NCBI GenBank assembly: GCA_910589485.1
Contig: CAJUSW010000003.1
Span: forward strand, 124,001-188,000
Source: an uncultured Duncaniella sp.
GTDB lineage: Bacteria; Bacteroidota; Bacteroidia; Bacteroidales; Muribaculaceae
Direction: 5' to 3'
DNA: 64,000 bases
The translations under genes were made by a program, and so were the position numbers. Positions within the stretch are counted from its first letter, which is position 1, and every line of letters starts with the position of its first letter. Below the pieces are notes generated by a model that worked only from the letters and a program-made list of their open reading frames with translations, was not told the origin of the DNA and did no database searches. Positions 9,697 to 19,088 of the stretch are shown here, in pieces.

Positions 9697-11325
9697 ATGA
9701 ATACTAAATTATATATCTCACTATTCGCCATCGGGCTGTTGTCGACCGCCTGTGTCGAGGATGAGACCAACTATGACATCACTCCAATCAATGAGATATC
9801 CATCGGAGGATTGGAGGAGAATTACTATGGAATGGCCTACAACGATGTGATTTCAATCAAGCCTGAAATCACCGGATCCCTTACCGGAGATGATCTTTCC
9901 AACTACGAGTATACCTGGTATCGCTGTGGAGGCAACCATGTACATGATACTATAAGTCATGAGAAGGATCTGGAATGGTTAGCTCAAGCATCTCCGGGCA
10001 CACATAATCTTTATCTCGTTGTCAGAGATAAAACTACGGGCTATGAGAAGAATCTAAGCACGAATCTTGTGCTTTCGTCTCCATTTACCCGAGGATTTCT
10101 TATCCTTGGCAACCGTCCTCATTCCGACAACATGATAGGATTGGATATGCTCACAATGATTCAAGGTAAGAATGATACGATCTATGCCAAGGACATATTT
10201 GACAATTCCGAGACTAAAATCCGGAATGCCAAGACTATGTATCTTACCGGCAACTCCCGATCCAATCGTTTTTACATTCAGACAGAAGATGGTACGTATA
10301 ACCCAATCTTCACAAACGAACAGACCCTTGAATCCATCGGTGAGGAATTCAATGATCTTGGCTTAATTGAGTGTCTCGAACCTCATAAAACGCCCATTAA
10401 GCTTATGGGCCTCGCACTGCAAAAAGGTGAAGGCAGATATGCTGCGGCTCTAAGCCAGGTACCCCGATTCTATTTAACCGAGGACCAATTCTTCGGACAT
10501 AAGAGAACAGAAAAGATGAATCAACCGATCAACAGGTACTCCAATACCTCCAAGATCTTTTTCAAATTCTATCCCTATATCTTCTATAACACAAGAAAGA
10601 CTATTTCACATGCGCAGACAGACTACAGCAGCCAATATTCACCTGTAATCCTATATGATACAGACAACGACTGTTTCTCATACGTAATAGGTACTGCCCT
10701 TGGATTCACTCATATGGGGCAAATCTCAAATACCGTTGTATTGCAACAATTAGGAATCTATCTGATGAATCAGCCCAACGGACGAACCTTGGTCTATGGA
10801 GAAAACGATCATAGACTTTCAAGCGGTCGTTGCAATTTCATCATGAAGGATAACGATGATAAATATTGCCTGTATCGTTTTGAGTTAGGATTCCCCTCGA
10901 TAGGATGGAATCCTCAGCCATCAATCAGGAATCCATATTTCTGCAATCTTGATGTTGCATCAATGACCGGATTCCTGGATCGTGAGCAGATATTCTTTGC
11001 TTCCGGAGCCAACTCTATAATATACTATTCTGTAGGCAATACCTTATATGCTTACGACTATGTGGCAAAGAGACTCGAAAGCAAACAATTTGATGGAAAC
11101 ATCACTTATCTTGCACCCGACTTCGCTTCACCCAGAGAAAACAATCTTACAAATGATGCAACTAATTATTGGGTTGCAACTTTTGACGGCGACAAAGGAC
11201 ATCTCTATAAGATGAAGACGATTGAAAATGCTGATAAGATCGAATTCACTCATCTGGATGGTCAAGATTGGGAAATAGATCTTGAGATAAAGTCCGTTTT
11301 ATGGAAAGATGGTGCTATATATTAA
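9697..11325 (+). CDS. PKD-like family lipoprotein
   Basis: 542 residues with lipobox LSTACVEDE. The N-terminal part (about 25-130, with YEYTWYRCGG and DKTTGYEKN) looks like the PKD-like immunoglobulin fold found at this position in SusC-SusD-DUF4843 operons. The rest is beta-rich with repeated aromatic strands and could be a propeller-like binding domain. It is the last gene of the operon: a stem-loop terminator follows at 11365-11414. It is likely a surface ligand-binding accessory protein; the ligand is unknown. Confidence 0.8.
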   Translation: MNTKLYISLFAIGLLSTACVEDETNYDITPINEISIGGLEENYYGMAYNDVISIKPEITGSLTGDDLSNYEYTWYRCGGNHVHDTISHEKDLEWLAQASPGTHNLYLVVRDKTTGYEKNLSTNLVLSSPFTRGFLILGNRPHSDNMIGLDMLTMIQGKNDTIYAKDIFDNSETKIRNAKTMYLTGNSRSNRFYIQTEDGTYNPIFTNEQTLESIGEEFNDLGLIECLEPHKTPIKLMGLALQKGEGRYAAALSQVPRFYLTEDQFFGHKRTEKMNQPINRYSNTSKIFFKFYPYIFYNTRKTISHAQTDYSSQYSPVILYDTDNDCFSYVIGTALGFTHMGQISNTVVLQQLGIYLMNQPNGRTLVYGENDHRLSSGRCNFIMKDNDDKYCLYRFELGFPSIGWNPQPSIRNPYFCNLDVASMTGFLDREQIFFASGANSIIYYSVGNTLYAYDYVAKRLESKQFDGNITYLAPDFASPRENNLTNDATNYWVATFDGDKGHLYKMKTIENADKIEFTHLDGQDWEIDLEIKSVLWKDGAIY

Positions 11326-11364
11326 TAACATCAATCTCGGGTCTCTAAAAATATCCTAAAGATC

Positions 11365-11414
11365 AACTGCCTGGAAAAATCCTAAATCAATCGGGTTTTC
11401 CCGGGCAGTTTTTT
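11365..11414 (+). terminator. Rho-independent terminator of the first SusCD operon
   Basis: AACTGCCTGGAAAAATCC pairs imperfectly with a downstream GGGTTTTCCCGGGCAGTT, followed by a T run. It lies 40 bases after the PKD-like gene. Confidence 0.8.
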
Positions 11415-11485
11415 CTACGGGGGATTAAACTTTCAGAAATTATATAAGTCATACTTTTATAAGGCAATATTTACCGCGACAATAA

Positions 11486-11516
11486 TTTGCAAATCAATGT
11501 TTTTTTGCTAAATTTG
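11486..11516 (+). promoter_or_regulatory. Promoter of the thioredoxin-protease-GLPGLI operon
   Basis: TTTG at 11486-11489, 19 bases, then TAAATTTG at 11509-11516. This matches the Bacteroidota consensus and lies about 105 bases before the ATG at 11623. With the terminator at 11365 it separates this operon from the SusCD cluster. The rest of 11326-11622 shows no gene. Confidence 0.7.
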
Positions 11517-11622
11517 ACCCGCCTTAAGTATTACAATGCCGTCAAAAAGCAATGCCATTCGGGCCAAAGCTCTCTTACCTCCAATAACCAATCGTCACAT
11601 AACACTTACCAATTTAAAACAT

Positions 11623-12699
11623 ATGAAAAAGTTTTTAGCAGCCCTCCTCGTAGGGACAGCAACCTTGACAGCGTCTGCCCAGACCGATTTCCGTCACATC
11701 ACCTTTGATGAGGCCCTCACAGCAGCCAAGCAGGAGAACAAGCTCGTGTTCATCGATTTCTTCACCACATGGTGCGGTCCTTGCAAGATGATGTCCAACA
11801 AGGTGTTCCCCCAGGTTGAGGTGGGCAATTATATGAACGCCAAGTTCATCCCCCTGAAACTCGATGCCGAGAAGGAGGGTCTGGACCTTTCCAAGAAATA
11901 TGGCGTGACCGCCTACCCCACTTACGTGATAGTAAACAGCGCCGGCGAACTCCAGGCTAAATTCAGCGGTGCTATGGACGGCGAGAAGTTCGTGGCCAAG
12001 CTCGAGACCAGCCTCGATCCCGACATGCAGCCCGCCCGCATCAAGGAGCGTTACGTGGCCGGCGAGCGCAACCCTAAGCTGGTTAACGCTTATGCCATGC
12101 AGTTTATGGAAGCCCGCGACGAGGCCAATGGCTTCAAGGTGATCGACGAGTATTTCGCATCGCTCAATGATGCCGACCGCCTGAAGGATGAGAACAGCTT
12201 CATCTTCACCACCTACACCGTGGATCTTGAGAACGACCGTGCCCGTTTCATGGTGGCCAACCGCGACAAGTTTGGTGCAAACACCACACCTGCCGTGAAA
12301 AAGCGCATCGCCGATCTCTACCACAACGAGCTCAACACTTACTTCTCGGGCTACAAGCGCAAGGAGGGACTGTTCAACGCCGACACCTATGCCCAGCTCA
12401 AGAAGGATTTCGCCGACCTCGGCCTCAACGACGACAACAAGTATAACTCGATGTTCAATTTCATCGAGCAGCGCAACGCCCTCAACGATGCCGATTTCAT
12501 GGCGTTCTGCGAGAGCAACTATGACACGCTGAGCGACCGCAACAAGGAAGTGCTGATCATGAACCTGCCCCGCCTCTTCAACCTTGAGGAAGCAGCATCG
12601 GCCAAGGGTGTGTCCAAGTTCATCCGCACCCGTCTAAACACCATGAGCCCTATCGCTATCCAGCTTGCCGGACGCACTCTCGGCAACATCGAGAAATAA
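11623..12699 (+). CDS. Exported thioredoxin-fold protein with CGPC active site
   Basis: 358 residues. Signal peptide MKKFLAALLVG...ASAQ (1-20), then a thioredoxin domain with TTWCGPCK (Cys51, Cys54) and the cis-Pro region AYPTYVIV. It should act in the periplasm as a disulfide reductase or isomerase. The C-terminal 200 residues are helical and of unknown role. An in-frame ATG at 11536 would add 29 residues ahead of the signal peptide, so 11623 was chosen; the promoter at 11486-11516 allows either. A protease gene follows after 18 bases. Confidence 0.88.
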   Translation: MKKFLAALLVGTATLTASAQTDFRHITFDEALTAAKQENKLVFIDFFTTWCGPCKMMSNKVFPQVEVGNYMNAKFIPLKLDAEKEGLDLSKKYGVTAYPTYVIVNSAGELQAKFSGAMDGEKFVAKLETSLDPDMQPARIKERYVAGERNPKLVNAYAMQFMEARDEANGFKVIDEYFASLNDADRLKDENSFIFTTYTVDLENDRARFMVANRDKFGANTTPAVKKRIADLYHNELNTYFSGYKRKEGLFNADTYAQLKKDFADLGLNDDNKYNSMFNFIEQRNALNDADFMAFCESNYDTLSDRNKEVLIMNLPRLFNLEEAASAKGVSKFIRTRLNTMSPIAIQLAGRTLGNIEK

Positions 12700-12717
12700 T
12701 CGACACTCAATCCGAGC

Positions 12718-13653
12718 ATGATTAAATTCATATCCTATCCACGCAGACTCATGGCCGCCTCAGTGGCAGTCGTGAGTCTGCTGGGTATATCACCAGTCCA
12801 CGGTGAAGTCAACAAGCATTTCACCGATATTCCTGAAAAGCTGACCCACGCGACAGCCCAGATGCGTGAGATACTCAAGGAGAATCCCGACGCGCATGTG
12901 GACTCGATCGAAGCCCGCATACTCACCGACATGAGCATTGACGGTCCTGTGGGGAAGCTCTCGGACCTGAAAGGCGCGAGCAAGAAAAAGCTCTCGGCCG
13001 AACAGGTGTTCGAGAAGTGCCACCGCAGCTCGCTCGTATTCGGCAAGATGGAGCATGTGCCCTATATCAAGGCCGACTCGGCCTATTCCAATGCCTCGGC
13101 AGTGGTGCTGACCCCCGATGGCGTGTGTGCCACTAATTTCCACGTAGTGGCCGACATGGTGCTGCGCGGAGCCATGAACCACAAGGTGGGCACCGACCGT
13201 GGCCGCTTCGTGATGGACTATGACGGCAATTGCTATCCTGTGACCGATGTACTCACCATCGATCCGCTCAACGATTTCGCCATAATCAAGGTCGACACCA
13301 AGGGCACCAAACTCACAGCTCCCACCATCGGCGATGATCTGCCCCAGGGAGCCACGGTGTATTGCCTCTCCCACCCCAGCGGGGCGTATTATCACTTCAC
13401 TGAGGGTATAGTGAGCAACAATACCCGCAAGACCGATCCCCGCAAAGGATCCACCAAGTACATCACCGAGATCACAGCCGACTATGGCGTAGGCGCAAGT
13501 GGCGGTCCAATTTTTGACGAGTGCGGCAATCTGGTAGCAATCGTCAGTTCCACATTCTCCCTCTACGGCAATCCTCAACAATACCGCAACTTCCAGATGT
13601 CATACAAGCAGACCGTGCCGGTGTTTCTCATCAAAGAACGTTTCACCAAGTAA
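12718..13653 (+). CDS. Exported trypsin-like serine protease
   Basis: 311 residues with an N-terminal signal (MIKFISYPRR, then a hydrophobic stretch to SPVHG). The chymotrypsin-fold triad is readable: His142 in TNFHVVAD, Asp186 in DPLNDFAIIKV, Ser261 in GVGASGGPIF. No PDZ domain follows, so it is a stand-alone protease domain rather than full HtrA/DegP. It is likely periplasmic or surface-associated. It is the middle gene of a three-gene envelope operon, 18 bases from each neighbour, which suggests a shared envelope maintenance role (inference). Confidence 0.88.
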   Translation: MIKFISYPRRLMAASVAVVSLLGISPVHGEVNKHFTDIPEKLTHATAQMREILKENPDAHVDSIEARILTDMSIDGPVGKLSDLKGASKKKLSAEQVFEKCHRSSLVFGKMEHVPYIKADSAYSNASAVVLTPDGVCATNFHVVADMVLRGAMNHKVGTDRGRFVMDYDGNCYPVTDVLTIDPLNDFAIIKVDTKGTKLTAPTIGDDLPQGATVYCLSHPSGAYYHFTEGIVSNNTRKTDPRKGSTKYITEITADYGVGASGGPIFDECGNLVAIVSSTFSLYGNPQQYRNFQMSYKQTVPVFLIKERFTK

Positions 13654-13671
13654 TCCCATTACCCCTGACAC

Positions 13672-14595
13672 ATGAAGAAAACGATAATCACATCGGTATT
13701 TGCCCTGGCCGTGGCTATAGCGGCCTCGGCACAGCAACCGGGCGAAAGGCACGGTCAGCACCAGGGACGCGGACAGCAAGGTGGCGACCGTGAGGCCCAG
13801 GCCAAAGAGATGCAGGCTAAAGCCAAGGCTGAGGCTGATGCTTACTATGCCAACGCCGACACTGCCGAGTATGGCGTGAGATACCGCCTGAAGTATCTGT
13901 TCAACAAGGAGAACAATCTTACTTTCGAGGAGGACCGCGTAGTGCTCATAGCCCCAAAAGTGGCTCTAGATATGAGCTACGAGGGGATAGGCGAGGTGCG
14001 CTGGAAGATGCAGAACAAGGACAAGCAGGGGGGAGATCCCTCACTGGCCTATCATCTCACTCCCTCGTACTATTTCTACTATCCCGAGACCGGACGGTGC
14101 GTGAACACATATCGCATCATAGCTGATGAGTTCAAGCTCAAGGATGCTCCCTGCGACAATAAATGGAACATCTCGGACGAGGAGAAGACCGTAGGCGAAT
14201 ACAAGTGCAAGAAGGCCACGATCAGCAAGGGCGGACGCGACTGGACAGCATGGTTCACCACCGATCTGCCCCACCGTGGCGCGCCCCGTGAATTCAACGG
14301 CCTCCCCGGCGTGGTGCTCGAGGTGGCCGACGCCGACAATGAGGTGGGCTGGACGTTCAACGGACTCGTGAACCACATCGAGGGGGACGCCCTGTTCATC
14401 AAGTATCCCGATCAGTTCTCGGACATACCGTTGGAGAAATTCCCCAAGGTGCTGCGCATATTCTCCATTGGCGATGAGAGCAACTATCTGCAGACGTCGG
14501 GCGTGATGGACAAGCACAAGGGGCAATTCCCCAAGCGCTACCGCCCGTCGACCGGAATTGACGCCTGTGTGATAGATAATCCCATCGAGCGTTAA
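13672..14595 (+). CDS. GLPGLI family exported protein
   Basis: 307 residues with signal peptide ending ASAQ, then a His/Gln/Gly-rich and Ala/Lys-rich stretch (about 22-60). The family motif is seen in FNGLPGVVLEV, preceded by TAWFTTDLPHRGAPREF. GLPGLI proteins are common exported proteins of Bacteroidota with no settled function. It is last of the thioredoxin-protease operon. Two cysteines (in APCDNKW and YKCKKA) could be substrates of the co-encoded thioredoxin (inference). Confidence 0.85.
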   Translation: MKKTIITSVFALAVAIAASAQQPGERHGQHQGRGQQGGDREAQAKEMQAKAKAEADAYYANADTAEYGVRYRLKYLFNKENNLTFEEDRVVLIAPKVALDMSYEGIGEVRWKMQNKDKQGGDPSLAYHLTPSYYFYYPETGRCVNTYRIIADEFKLKDAPCDNKWNISDEEKTVGEYKCKKATISKGGRDWTAWFTTDLPHRGAPREFNGLPGVVLEVADADNEVGWTFNGLVNHIEGDALFIKYPDQFSDIPLEKFPKVLRIFSIGDESNYLQTSGVMDKHKGQFPKRYRPSTGIDACVIDNPIER

Positions 14596-14659
14596 CCTAC
14601 ATCCGGCCAGCCGGCAACAGGCTTTTCGGCAGATGCAGGAAAGCTAACACCGATCAATA

Positions 14660-14704
14660 AAATCTCTCTGATGCCACAGGTTTGGGCATTAGAGAGATTT
14701 TTTG
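14660..14704 (+). terminator. Rho-independent terminator after the GLPGLI gene
   Basis: AAATCTCTCTGATGCC pairs with GGGCATTAGAGAGATTT, followed by TTTT. The loop contains the upstream element of the der promoter. Confidence 0.85.
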
Positions 14705-14712
14705 TACCTTTG
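14681..14712 (+). promoter_or_regulatory. Promoter of der, nested in the terminator
   Basis: TTTG at 14681-14684, 20 bases, then TACCTTTG at 14705-14712. The upstream box lies in the loop of the terminator at 14660-14704. The leader to the der ATG at 14816 is about 100 bases. Confidence 0.8.
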
Positions 14713-14815
14713 CGGTAATAATCAGGCCCTCAACACAGAAACGCCGAGGAGTTGAACCCGGCAATTGGTCAAATTGTTTCTGTAGGAGAAGCATATAAAA
14801 ATTGTAATCATCGAT

Positions 14816-16135
14816 ATGTCACAGTTAATAGCCATAGTGGGCAGACCCAATGTGGGCAAATCTACCCTCTTCAACCGTCTGACACAGACACGCACAGCCA
14901 TCACCAACGACGAGGCCGGAACCACACGCGACCGCCAGTATGGCAAGGTGGACTGGAACGGCAAGGAATTCTCAATCGTCGATACCGGCGGATGGGTGGT
15001 AGGTAGCGAGGATGTCTTCGAGACCGAAATCAACAAGCAGGTGCATCTTGCCATCGAGCAGGCCGACGAAATCCTCTTCGTGGTAGATGCCACCAACGGT
15101 GTCACCGACCTTGACGATCATGTGGCCGAAATACTACGCCGTTCCACCAAACCCGTAATACTGGTGGCCAACAAGGTGGATGCCGGCGATTCACTGTACA
15201 ATATAGCTGAGTTCTATTCCCTCGGCCTCGGTGACCCCTACGGAGTGTCGGCCGTGAGCGGATATGGCACCGGCGATCTCCTGGATGAGGTTGTGGCCAA
15301 GATGCCCGAGAAGGATGAGGACGAGGGCGATAAGCTCGATGATATCCCCAAGATATGTATAGTAGGACGTCCTAATGCCGGAAAGTCCTCGCTTGTGAAC
15401 GCATTCATGGAGCAGGAGCGTCACATCGTGACGGATATCGCAGGCACAACCCGCGACTCCATATACACCCGCTACAATAAATTCGGATTCGACTTCTATC
15501 TGGTCGACACTGCCGGAATACGCAAGAAGACCAAGGTGAATGAGGATATCGAGTACTACTCCGTGATCCGCTCGATCCGTGCCATCGAGGCCTCGGATGT
15601 ATGTGTGCTCATGATCGACGCAACCCGCGGTATCGAGGCTCAGGATGTGGCCATATTCTCGCTCATTCAGCGCAACAAGAAGGGCCTCGTGGTTGTGGTC
15701 AACAAGTGGGATCTCGTGGAGGATAAATCCAAGGAATCCATACGCCACTATGAGGATGCCATACGCTCGCGTTTCGCTCCGTTCACCGACTTCCCCATCA
15801 TCTTTGCCTCGGCACTGACCAAGCAGAGAATTTTCAAGGTGCTCGAGACCGCTCTCGATGTGTGCAAGAACCGCCAGCGCGTAGTCCCGACCTCACAGCT
15901 CAACACTGTGATGCTCGAAGCCATCTCGGCCTATCCGCCACCAGCCAACAAGGGAAAGTTTGTAAGAATCAAGTATGTGACCATGCTCAAGGGCTCGCCC
16001 ATACCTACCTTCATATTCTTCTGCAACCTTCCGCAGTGGGTCAAGGAGCCGTACCGCCGTTATCTGGAGAACAAGATACGCGAGAACTGGGATTTCCACG
16101 GCACACCCGTGAATATCTACATGCGCGAGAAATAA
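14816..16135 (+). CDS. der: Ribosome-assembly GTPase Der (EngA)
   Basis: 439 residues, usual length. It has two consecutive GTPase domains and a KH-like C-terminal domain, used in maturation of the 50S subunit. First G domain: GRPNVGKSTL, DTGGW, NKVD. Second: GRPNAGKSSL, DTAGIRKK, NKWD. The C-terminus has YKNQ-type KH residues ending NIYMREK. It is expressed from a clear promoter at 14681-14712. A DUF2007 gene follows after 29 bases. Confidence 0.97.
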   Translation: MSQLIAIVGRPNVGKSTLFNRLTQTRTAITNDEAGTTRDRQYGKVDWNGKEFSIVDTGGWVVGSEDVFETEINKQVHLAIEQADEILFVVDATNGVTDLDDHVAEILRRSTKPVILVANKVDAGDSLYNIAEFYSLGLGDPYGVSAVSGYGTGDLLDEVVAKMPEKDEDEGDKLDDIPKICIVGRPNAGKSSLVNAFMEQERHIVTDIAGTTRDSIYTRYNKFGFDFYLVDTAGIRKKTKVNEDIEYYSVIRSIRAIEASDVCVLMIDATRGIEAQDVAIFSLIQRNKKGLVVVVNKWDLVEDKSKESIRHYEDAIRSRFAPFTDFPIIFASALTKQRIFKVLETALDVCKNRQRVVPTSQLNTVMLEAISAYPPPANKGKFVRIKYVTMLKGSPIPTFIFFCNLPQWVKEPYRRYLENKIRENWDFHGTPVNIYMREK

Positions 16136-16164
16136 TATAGACCGCCCTACCCCTCCTCATCATT

Positions 16165-16383
16165 ATGGATCTCACCTGCATAGCCCAATTCACCAATCCC
16201 GTGACGGCCGACATTGCCCGCGGAATGCTCGAAAACCATGGCATAAGAGCCATTGTGGACAACGGCACCATATTATCGGTACTCCCCATGCCATCGGCTA
16301 TCGGTGGAGCACGGCTCATGGTGTTCGAGTCAGATGCCCAGGAGGCCCTGCGCCTGCTTGGCGAACACGGCGATCTGGAATAA
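16165..16383 (+). CDS. DUF2007 small protein
   Basis: 72 residues. The pattern AQFTNPVTADIARGMLENHGIRAIVDNG and VFESDAQEALRLL fits DUF2007 (putative signal-transducing proteins), a ferredoxin-like fold of unknown function. It has no signal peptide, so it is cytoplasmic. It follows der closely and ends before a strong terminator at 16428. Confidence 0.85.
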   Translation: MDLTCIAQFTNPVTADIARGMLENHGIRAIVDNGTILSVLPMPSAIGGARLMVFESDAQEALRLLGEHGDLE

Positions 16384-16427
16384 ATCAACATTTTATAACC
16401 TGGCCCAAGAATCCTAAAACGCGCCCA

Positions 16428-16477
16428 AAAAACATCGGAGCCCATCACGCAGTTGCGTGGCGGGCTCCGATGTTTTT
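16428..16477. terminator. Strong bidirectional terminator between der operon and lepA
   Basis: AACATCGGAGCCC pairs with GGGCTCCGATGTT, with flanking A and T runs. It can end the plus-strand der operon and the minus-strand lepA transcript. Confidence 0.9.
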
Positions 16478-16504
16478 ATAACATTGTTCGGTCAGGCGTC
16501 GACA

Positions 16505-18292
16505 TCAGTCAAGCTTGAGCACGGCAAGGAACGCTTTCTGAGGCACCTCGACCGAGCCGATCTGCTTCATGCGCTTCTTACCTTTCTTCTGCTTCTCGAG
16601 AAGTTTGCGTTTACGGGAAATATCGCCACCGTAACACTTGGCTGTCACATCCTTTCTCACAGCCTTGATAGTCTCGCGTGCTATGATCTTGGCACCGATC
16701 GCGGCCTGAATAGCGATATCAAACTGCTGGCGTGGTATCAGCTCCTTGAGCTTCTCACACATGCGGCGGCCGAAAGTAACGGCATTGTCCACGTGAGTGA
16801 GAGTCGACAGGGCATCCACGCTCTCGCCATTGAGAAGGATATCGAGTTTCACAAGCTTGCTTGGACGGAAATCATGCAAATGGTAGTCGAACGAAGCATA
16901 CCCCTTGGAGATGCTCTTCAGCTTGTCATAGAAATCGATCACGATCTCGCCGAGAGGCATATCAAATATCATCTCCATGCGGTTGCCCGAGATATATTCC
17001 TGCTTAACGAGCTCTCCACGCTTGCCAAGACACAGGGTCATGATCGGGCCGATATAATCGGCGGCAGTGATTATGGATGCACGTATGTAGGGCTCCTCGA
17101 TGCGTTCAATCAATGTGGGATCAGGGAGGCCCGAGGGGTTGTGCACTTCAGTCATAGTGTTGTGCTTATCATACACACGGTAGGACACGTTTGGCACTGT
17201 GGTGATCACATCCATGTCAAATTCTCGGCCGAGACGCTCCTGAATGATCTCCATGTGGAGGAGTCCAAGGAAGCCGCAACGGAAGCCAAATCCAAGAGCC
17301 ATTGAAGATTCGGGCTGGAATGTGAGCGAAGCATCATTGAGCTGGAGTTTCTCAAGCGAAGTCCTGAGATTTTCAAAATCCTCGGTCTCGATAGGGTACA
17401 CACCGGCAAACACCATAGGCTTCACCTCCTCGAATCCATCAATCGCAGCGGCACAGGGACGCTGTACGTGAGTGATGGTATCGCCCACTTTTACTTCCTT
17501 GGAGGTCTTGATTCCCGAGATGATATAGCCAACATTCCCGGCCGACAGTTTGTCGCACGGCTGCATGTCGAGCTTCAGCACCCCTATCTCATCGGCATTG
17601 TACTCCTTGCCAGTGGCCACAAACTTCACGAAATCGTTCTTCCTTATGGATCCGTTCTCGATCTTGAAATAGGCTATGATACCACGGAAAGGGTTGAACA
17701 CCGAGTCAAATATAAGGGCCTGCAACGGCGCCTCAGGATCGCCCTCGGGAGCGGGGATACGCTCCACGATAGCCTGGAGGATCTCGGGCACACCGATTCC
17801 GGTCTTACCGCTCGCGCGAATTATATCCTCGCGGTCGCAGCCGAGCAGATCTATGATCTGGTCCTCCACCTCGTCGGGCTTGGCACTGTCAAGATCCACC
17901 TTATTAATGACGGGAATAATCTCCAGATCATTGTCGATAGCCATGTAAAGGTTAGAGATGGTCTGGGCCTGAATGCCCTGCGACGCATCCACTATCAATA
18001 ATGCGCCCTCACATGCCGCGATGGAGCGTGACACCTCGTAGGAAAAATCCACGTGTCCCGGAGTGTCGATCAGGTTGAGCACATAATCCTCACCGTTCAA
18101 GCGGTAATTCATCTGTATGGCATGACTCTTTATGGTGATACCTCTCTCGCGCTCGAGATCCATATCATCAAGCACCTGGGCCTGGAGATCCTTTCCGGCT
18201 ACAGTATTGGTGTACTCAAGGAGACGATCGGCAAGTGTGCTCTTGCCGTGGTCTATATGGGCTATTATACAGAAGTTGCGAATATTCTTCAT
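16505..18292 (-). CDS. lepA: Elongation factor 4 (LepA), ribosomal back-translocase GTPase
   Basis: 595 residues, usual length. It is a translational GTPase that binds stalled or pretranslocation ribosomes. Motifs: AHIDHGKST (P-loop), RERGITI (switch I), DTPGHVDF (G3), NKVD (G4). The LepA-specific C-terminal domain ends in RKRKLLEKQKKGKKRMK and VPQKAFLAVLKLD. The start at 18292 (MKNIRNF) fits the family. A longer frame to 18370 would run through the promoter region and overlap the tRNA-His promoter. Confidence 0.97.
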   Translation of the reverse strand: MKNIRNFCIIAHIDHGKSTLADRLLEYTNTVAGKDLQAQVLDDMDLERERGITIKSHAIQMNYRLNGEDYVLNLIDTPGHVDFSYEVSRSIAACEGALLIVDASQGIQAQTISNLYMAIDNDLEIIPVINKVDLDSAKPDEVEDQIIDLLGCDREDIIRASGKTGIGVPEILQAIVERIPAPEGDPEAPLQALIFDSVFNPFRGIIAYFKIENGSIRKNDFVKFVATGKEYNADEIGVLKLDMQPCDKLSAGNVGYIISGIKTSKEVKVGDTITHVQRPCAAAIDGFEEVKPMVFAGVYPIETEDFENLRTSLEKLQLNDASLTFQPESSMALGFGFRCGFLGLLHMEIIQERLGREFDMDVITTVPNVSYRVYDKHNTMTEVHNPSGLPDPTLIERIEEPYIRASIITAADYIGPIMTLCLGKRGELVKQEYISGNRMEMIFDMPLGEIVIDFYDKLKSISKGYASFDYHLHDFRPSKLVKLDILLNGESVDALSTLTHVDNAVTFGRRMCEKLKELIPRQQFDIAIQAAIGAKIIARETIKAVRKDVTAKCYGGDISRKRKLLEKQKKGKKRMKQIGSVEVPQKAFLAVLKLD

Positions 18293-18312
18293 AGGACATT
18301 TCAAGTAGTATG

Positions 18313-18320
18313 CAAAGGTA
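18313..18320 (-). promoter_or_regulatory. Likely -7 element of the lepA promoter
   Basis: TACCTTTG on the minus strand, about 20 bases before the lepA ATG. No good TTG box was found at the usual distance upstream. Confidence 0.5.
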
Positions 18321-18356
18321 CAAATTATTTTTTGATTGAAAAAATTTGGCAAAATG

Positions 18357-18388
18357 TTTGGTAGTTTCAAAAATCCTCCTTAACTTTG
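18357..18388 (+). promoter_or_regulatory. Promoter of tRNA-His
   Basis: TTTG at 18357-18360, 20 bases, then TAACTTTG at 18381-18388, ending 18 bases before the tRNA. This is the expected Bacteroidota form. Confidence 0.8.
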
Positions 18389-18406
18389 CACCGCAAAACC
18401 AAAGAT

Positions 18407-18481
<75 letters not shown>

Positions 18482-18497
18482 CAAAGCAAACAATAGT

Positions 18498-18543
18498 TAG
18501 TCACGGGCCCTGCAAAATAATTGCAGGGCCCGTGACTATTTTC
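18498..18543 (+). terminator. Terminator of tRNA-His
   Basis: Perfect stem TAGTCACGGGCCCTGCAA with its complement around a short A/T loop, then TTTT. Confidence 0.9.
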
Positions 18544-18692
18544 ATAAGCCAATATATTACAATCTATCGCCACACCCGAGCGAACATTTCCAGTGCTTTC
18601 ATCCTTATATATGTAGGTGACGCGCGTGCTGACGGGCAACCGCCTCACGGCAAATCACCCTCACAATATTCAACCTCATTAATTTCAACGTT

Positions 18693-18935
18693 ATGAAAGC
18701 CATAGGAAAAGCCCTGTTTTGGATAGGATTTGTAGCACTCATCGGAGTAGTTCTCGCTTACCTTATAATAATTCTCTCGGGCGCGGTAGCATTCGCAACC
18801 ACCGCCACAGCTCTGTCGATATGCGCAATCATCCTCATAGGATCACTGCTCATGCTCATGGGACGGTCATATGAAAAATCGGGCGAGCGCAAGGAGGAGA
18901 TGCGGCGCATGCGCGAAATACAGAACAACCAGTAA
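18693..18935 (+). CDS. Small two-helix membrane protein
   Basis: 80 residues. Two hydrophobic helices (about 7-30 and 33-57) are followed by a charged tail KSGERKEEMRRMREIQ. It is not a family I recognise; it could be a small inner-membrane regulatory protein. The ATG at 18693 directly follows an AT-rich leader. No clear promoter was placed. Confidence 0.6.
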   Translation: MKAIGKALFWIGFVALIGVVLAYLIIILSGAVAFATTATALSICAIILIGSLLMLMGRSYEKSGERKEEMRRMREIQNNQ

Positions 18936-19049
18936 TCCAGCCCTCACCCGCCCACTCGGGTTGGGCATCATGGCTCGCCATCTTCCCGAAATAGGAAAAT
19001 AAAAGGGCAAAAAACGATATGGATGGATGGATAAATTATAGAAAATGCG

Positions 19050-19057
19050 TAAATTTG
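19050..19057 (+). promoter_or_regulatory. Likely -7 element for the TlpA-like/TamB operon
   Basis: TAAATTTG 31 bases before the ATG at 19089. No TTG box at the usual spacing, so support is partial. Confidence 0.45.
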
Positions 19058-19088
19058 CACTATTATTCATCCGAAACAACCTCAACAT

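Noticed and set aside
18961..18990. Terminator after the small membrane protein gene
   Set aside because: The inverted repeat around CACCCG/CGGGTTG is short and mismatched and has no T run.
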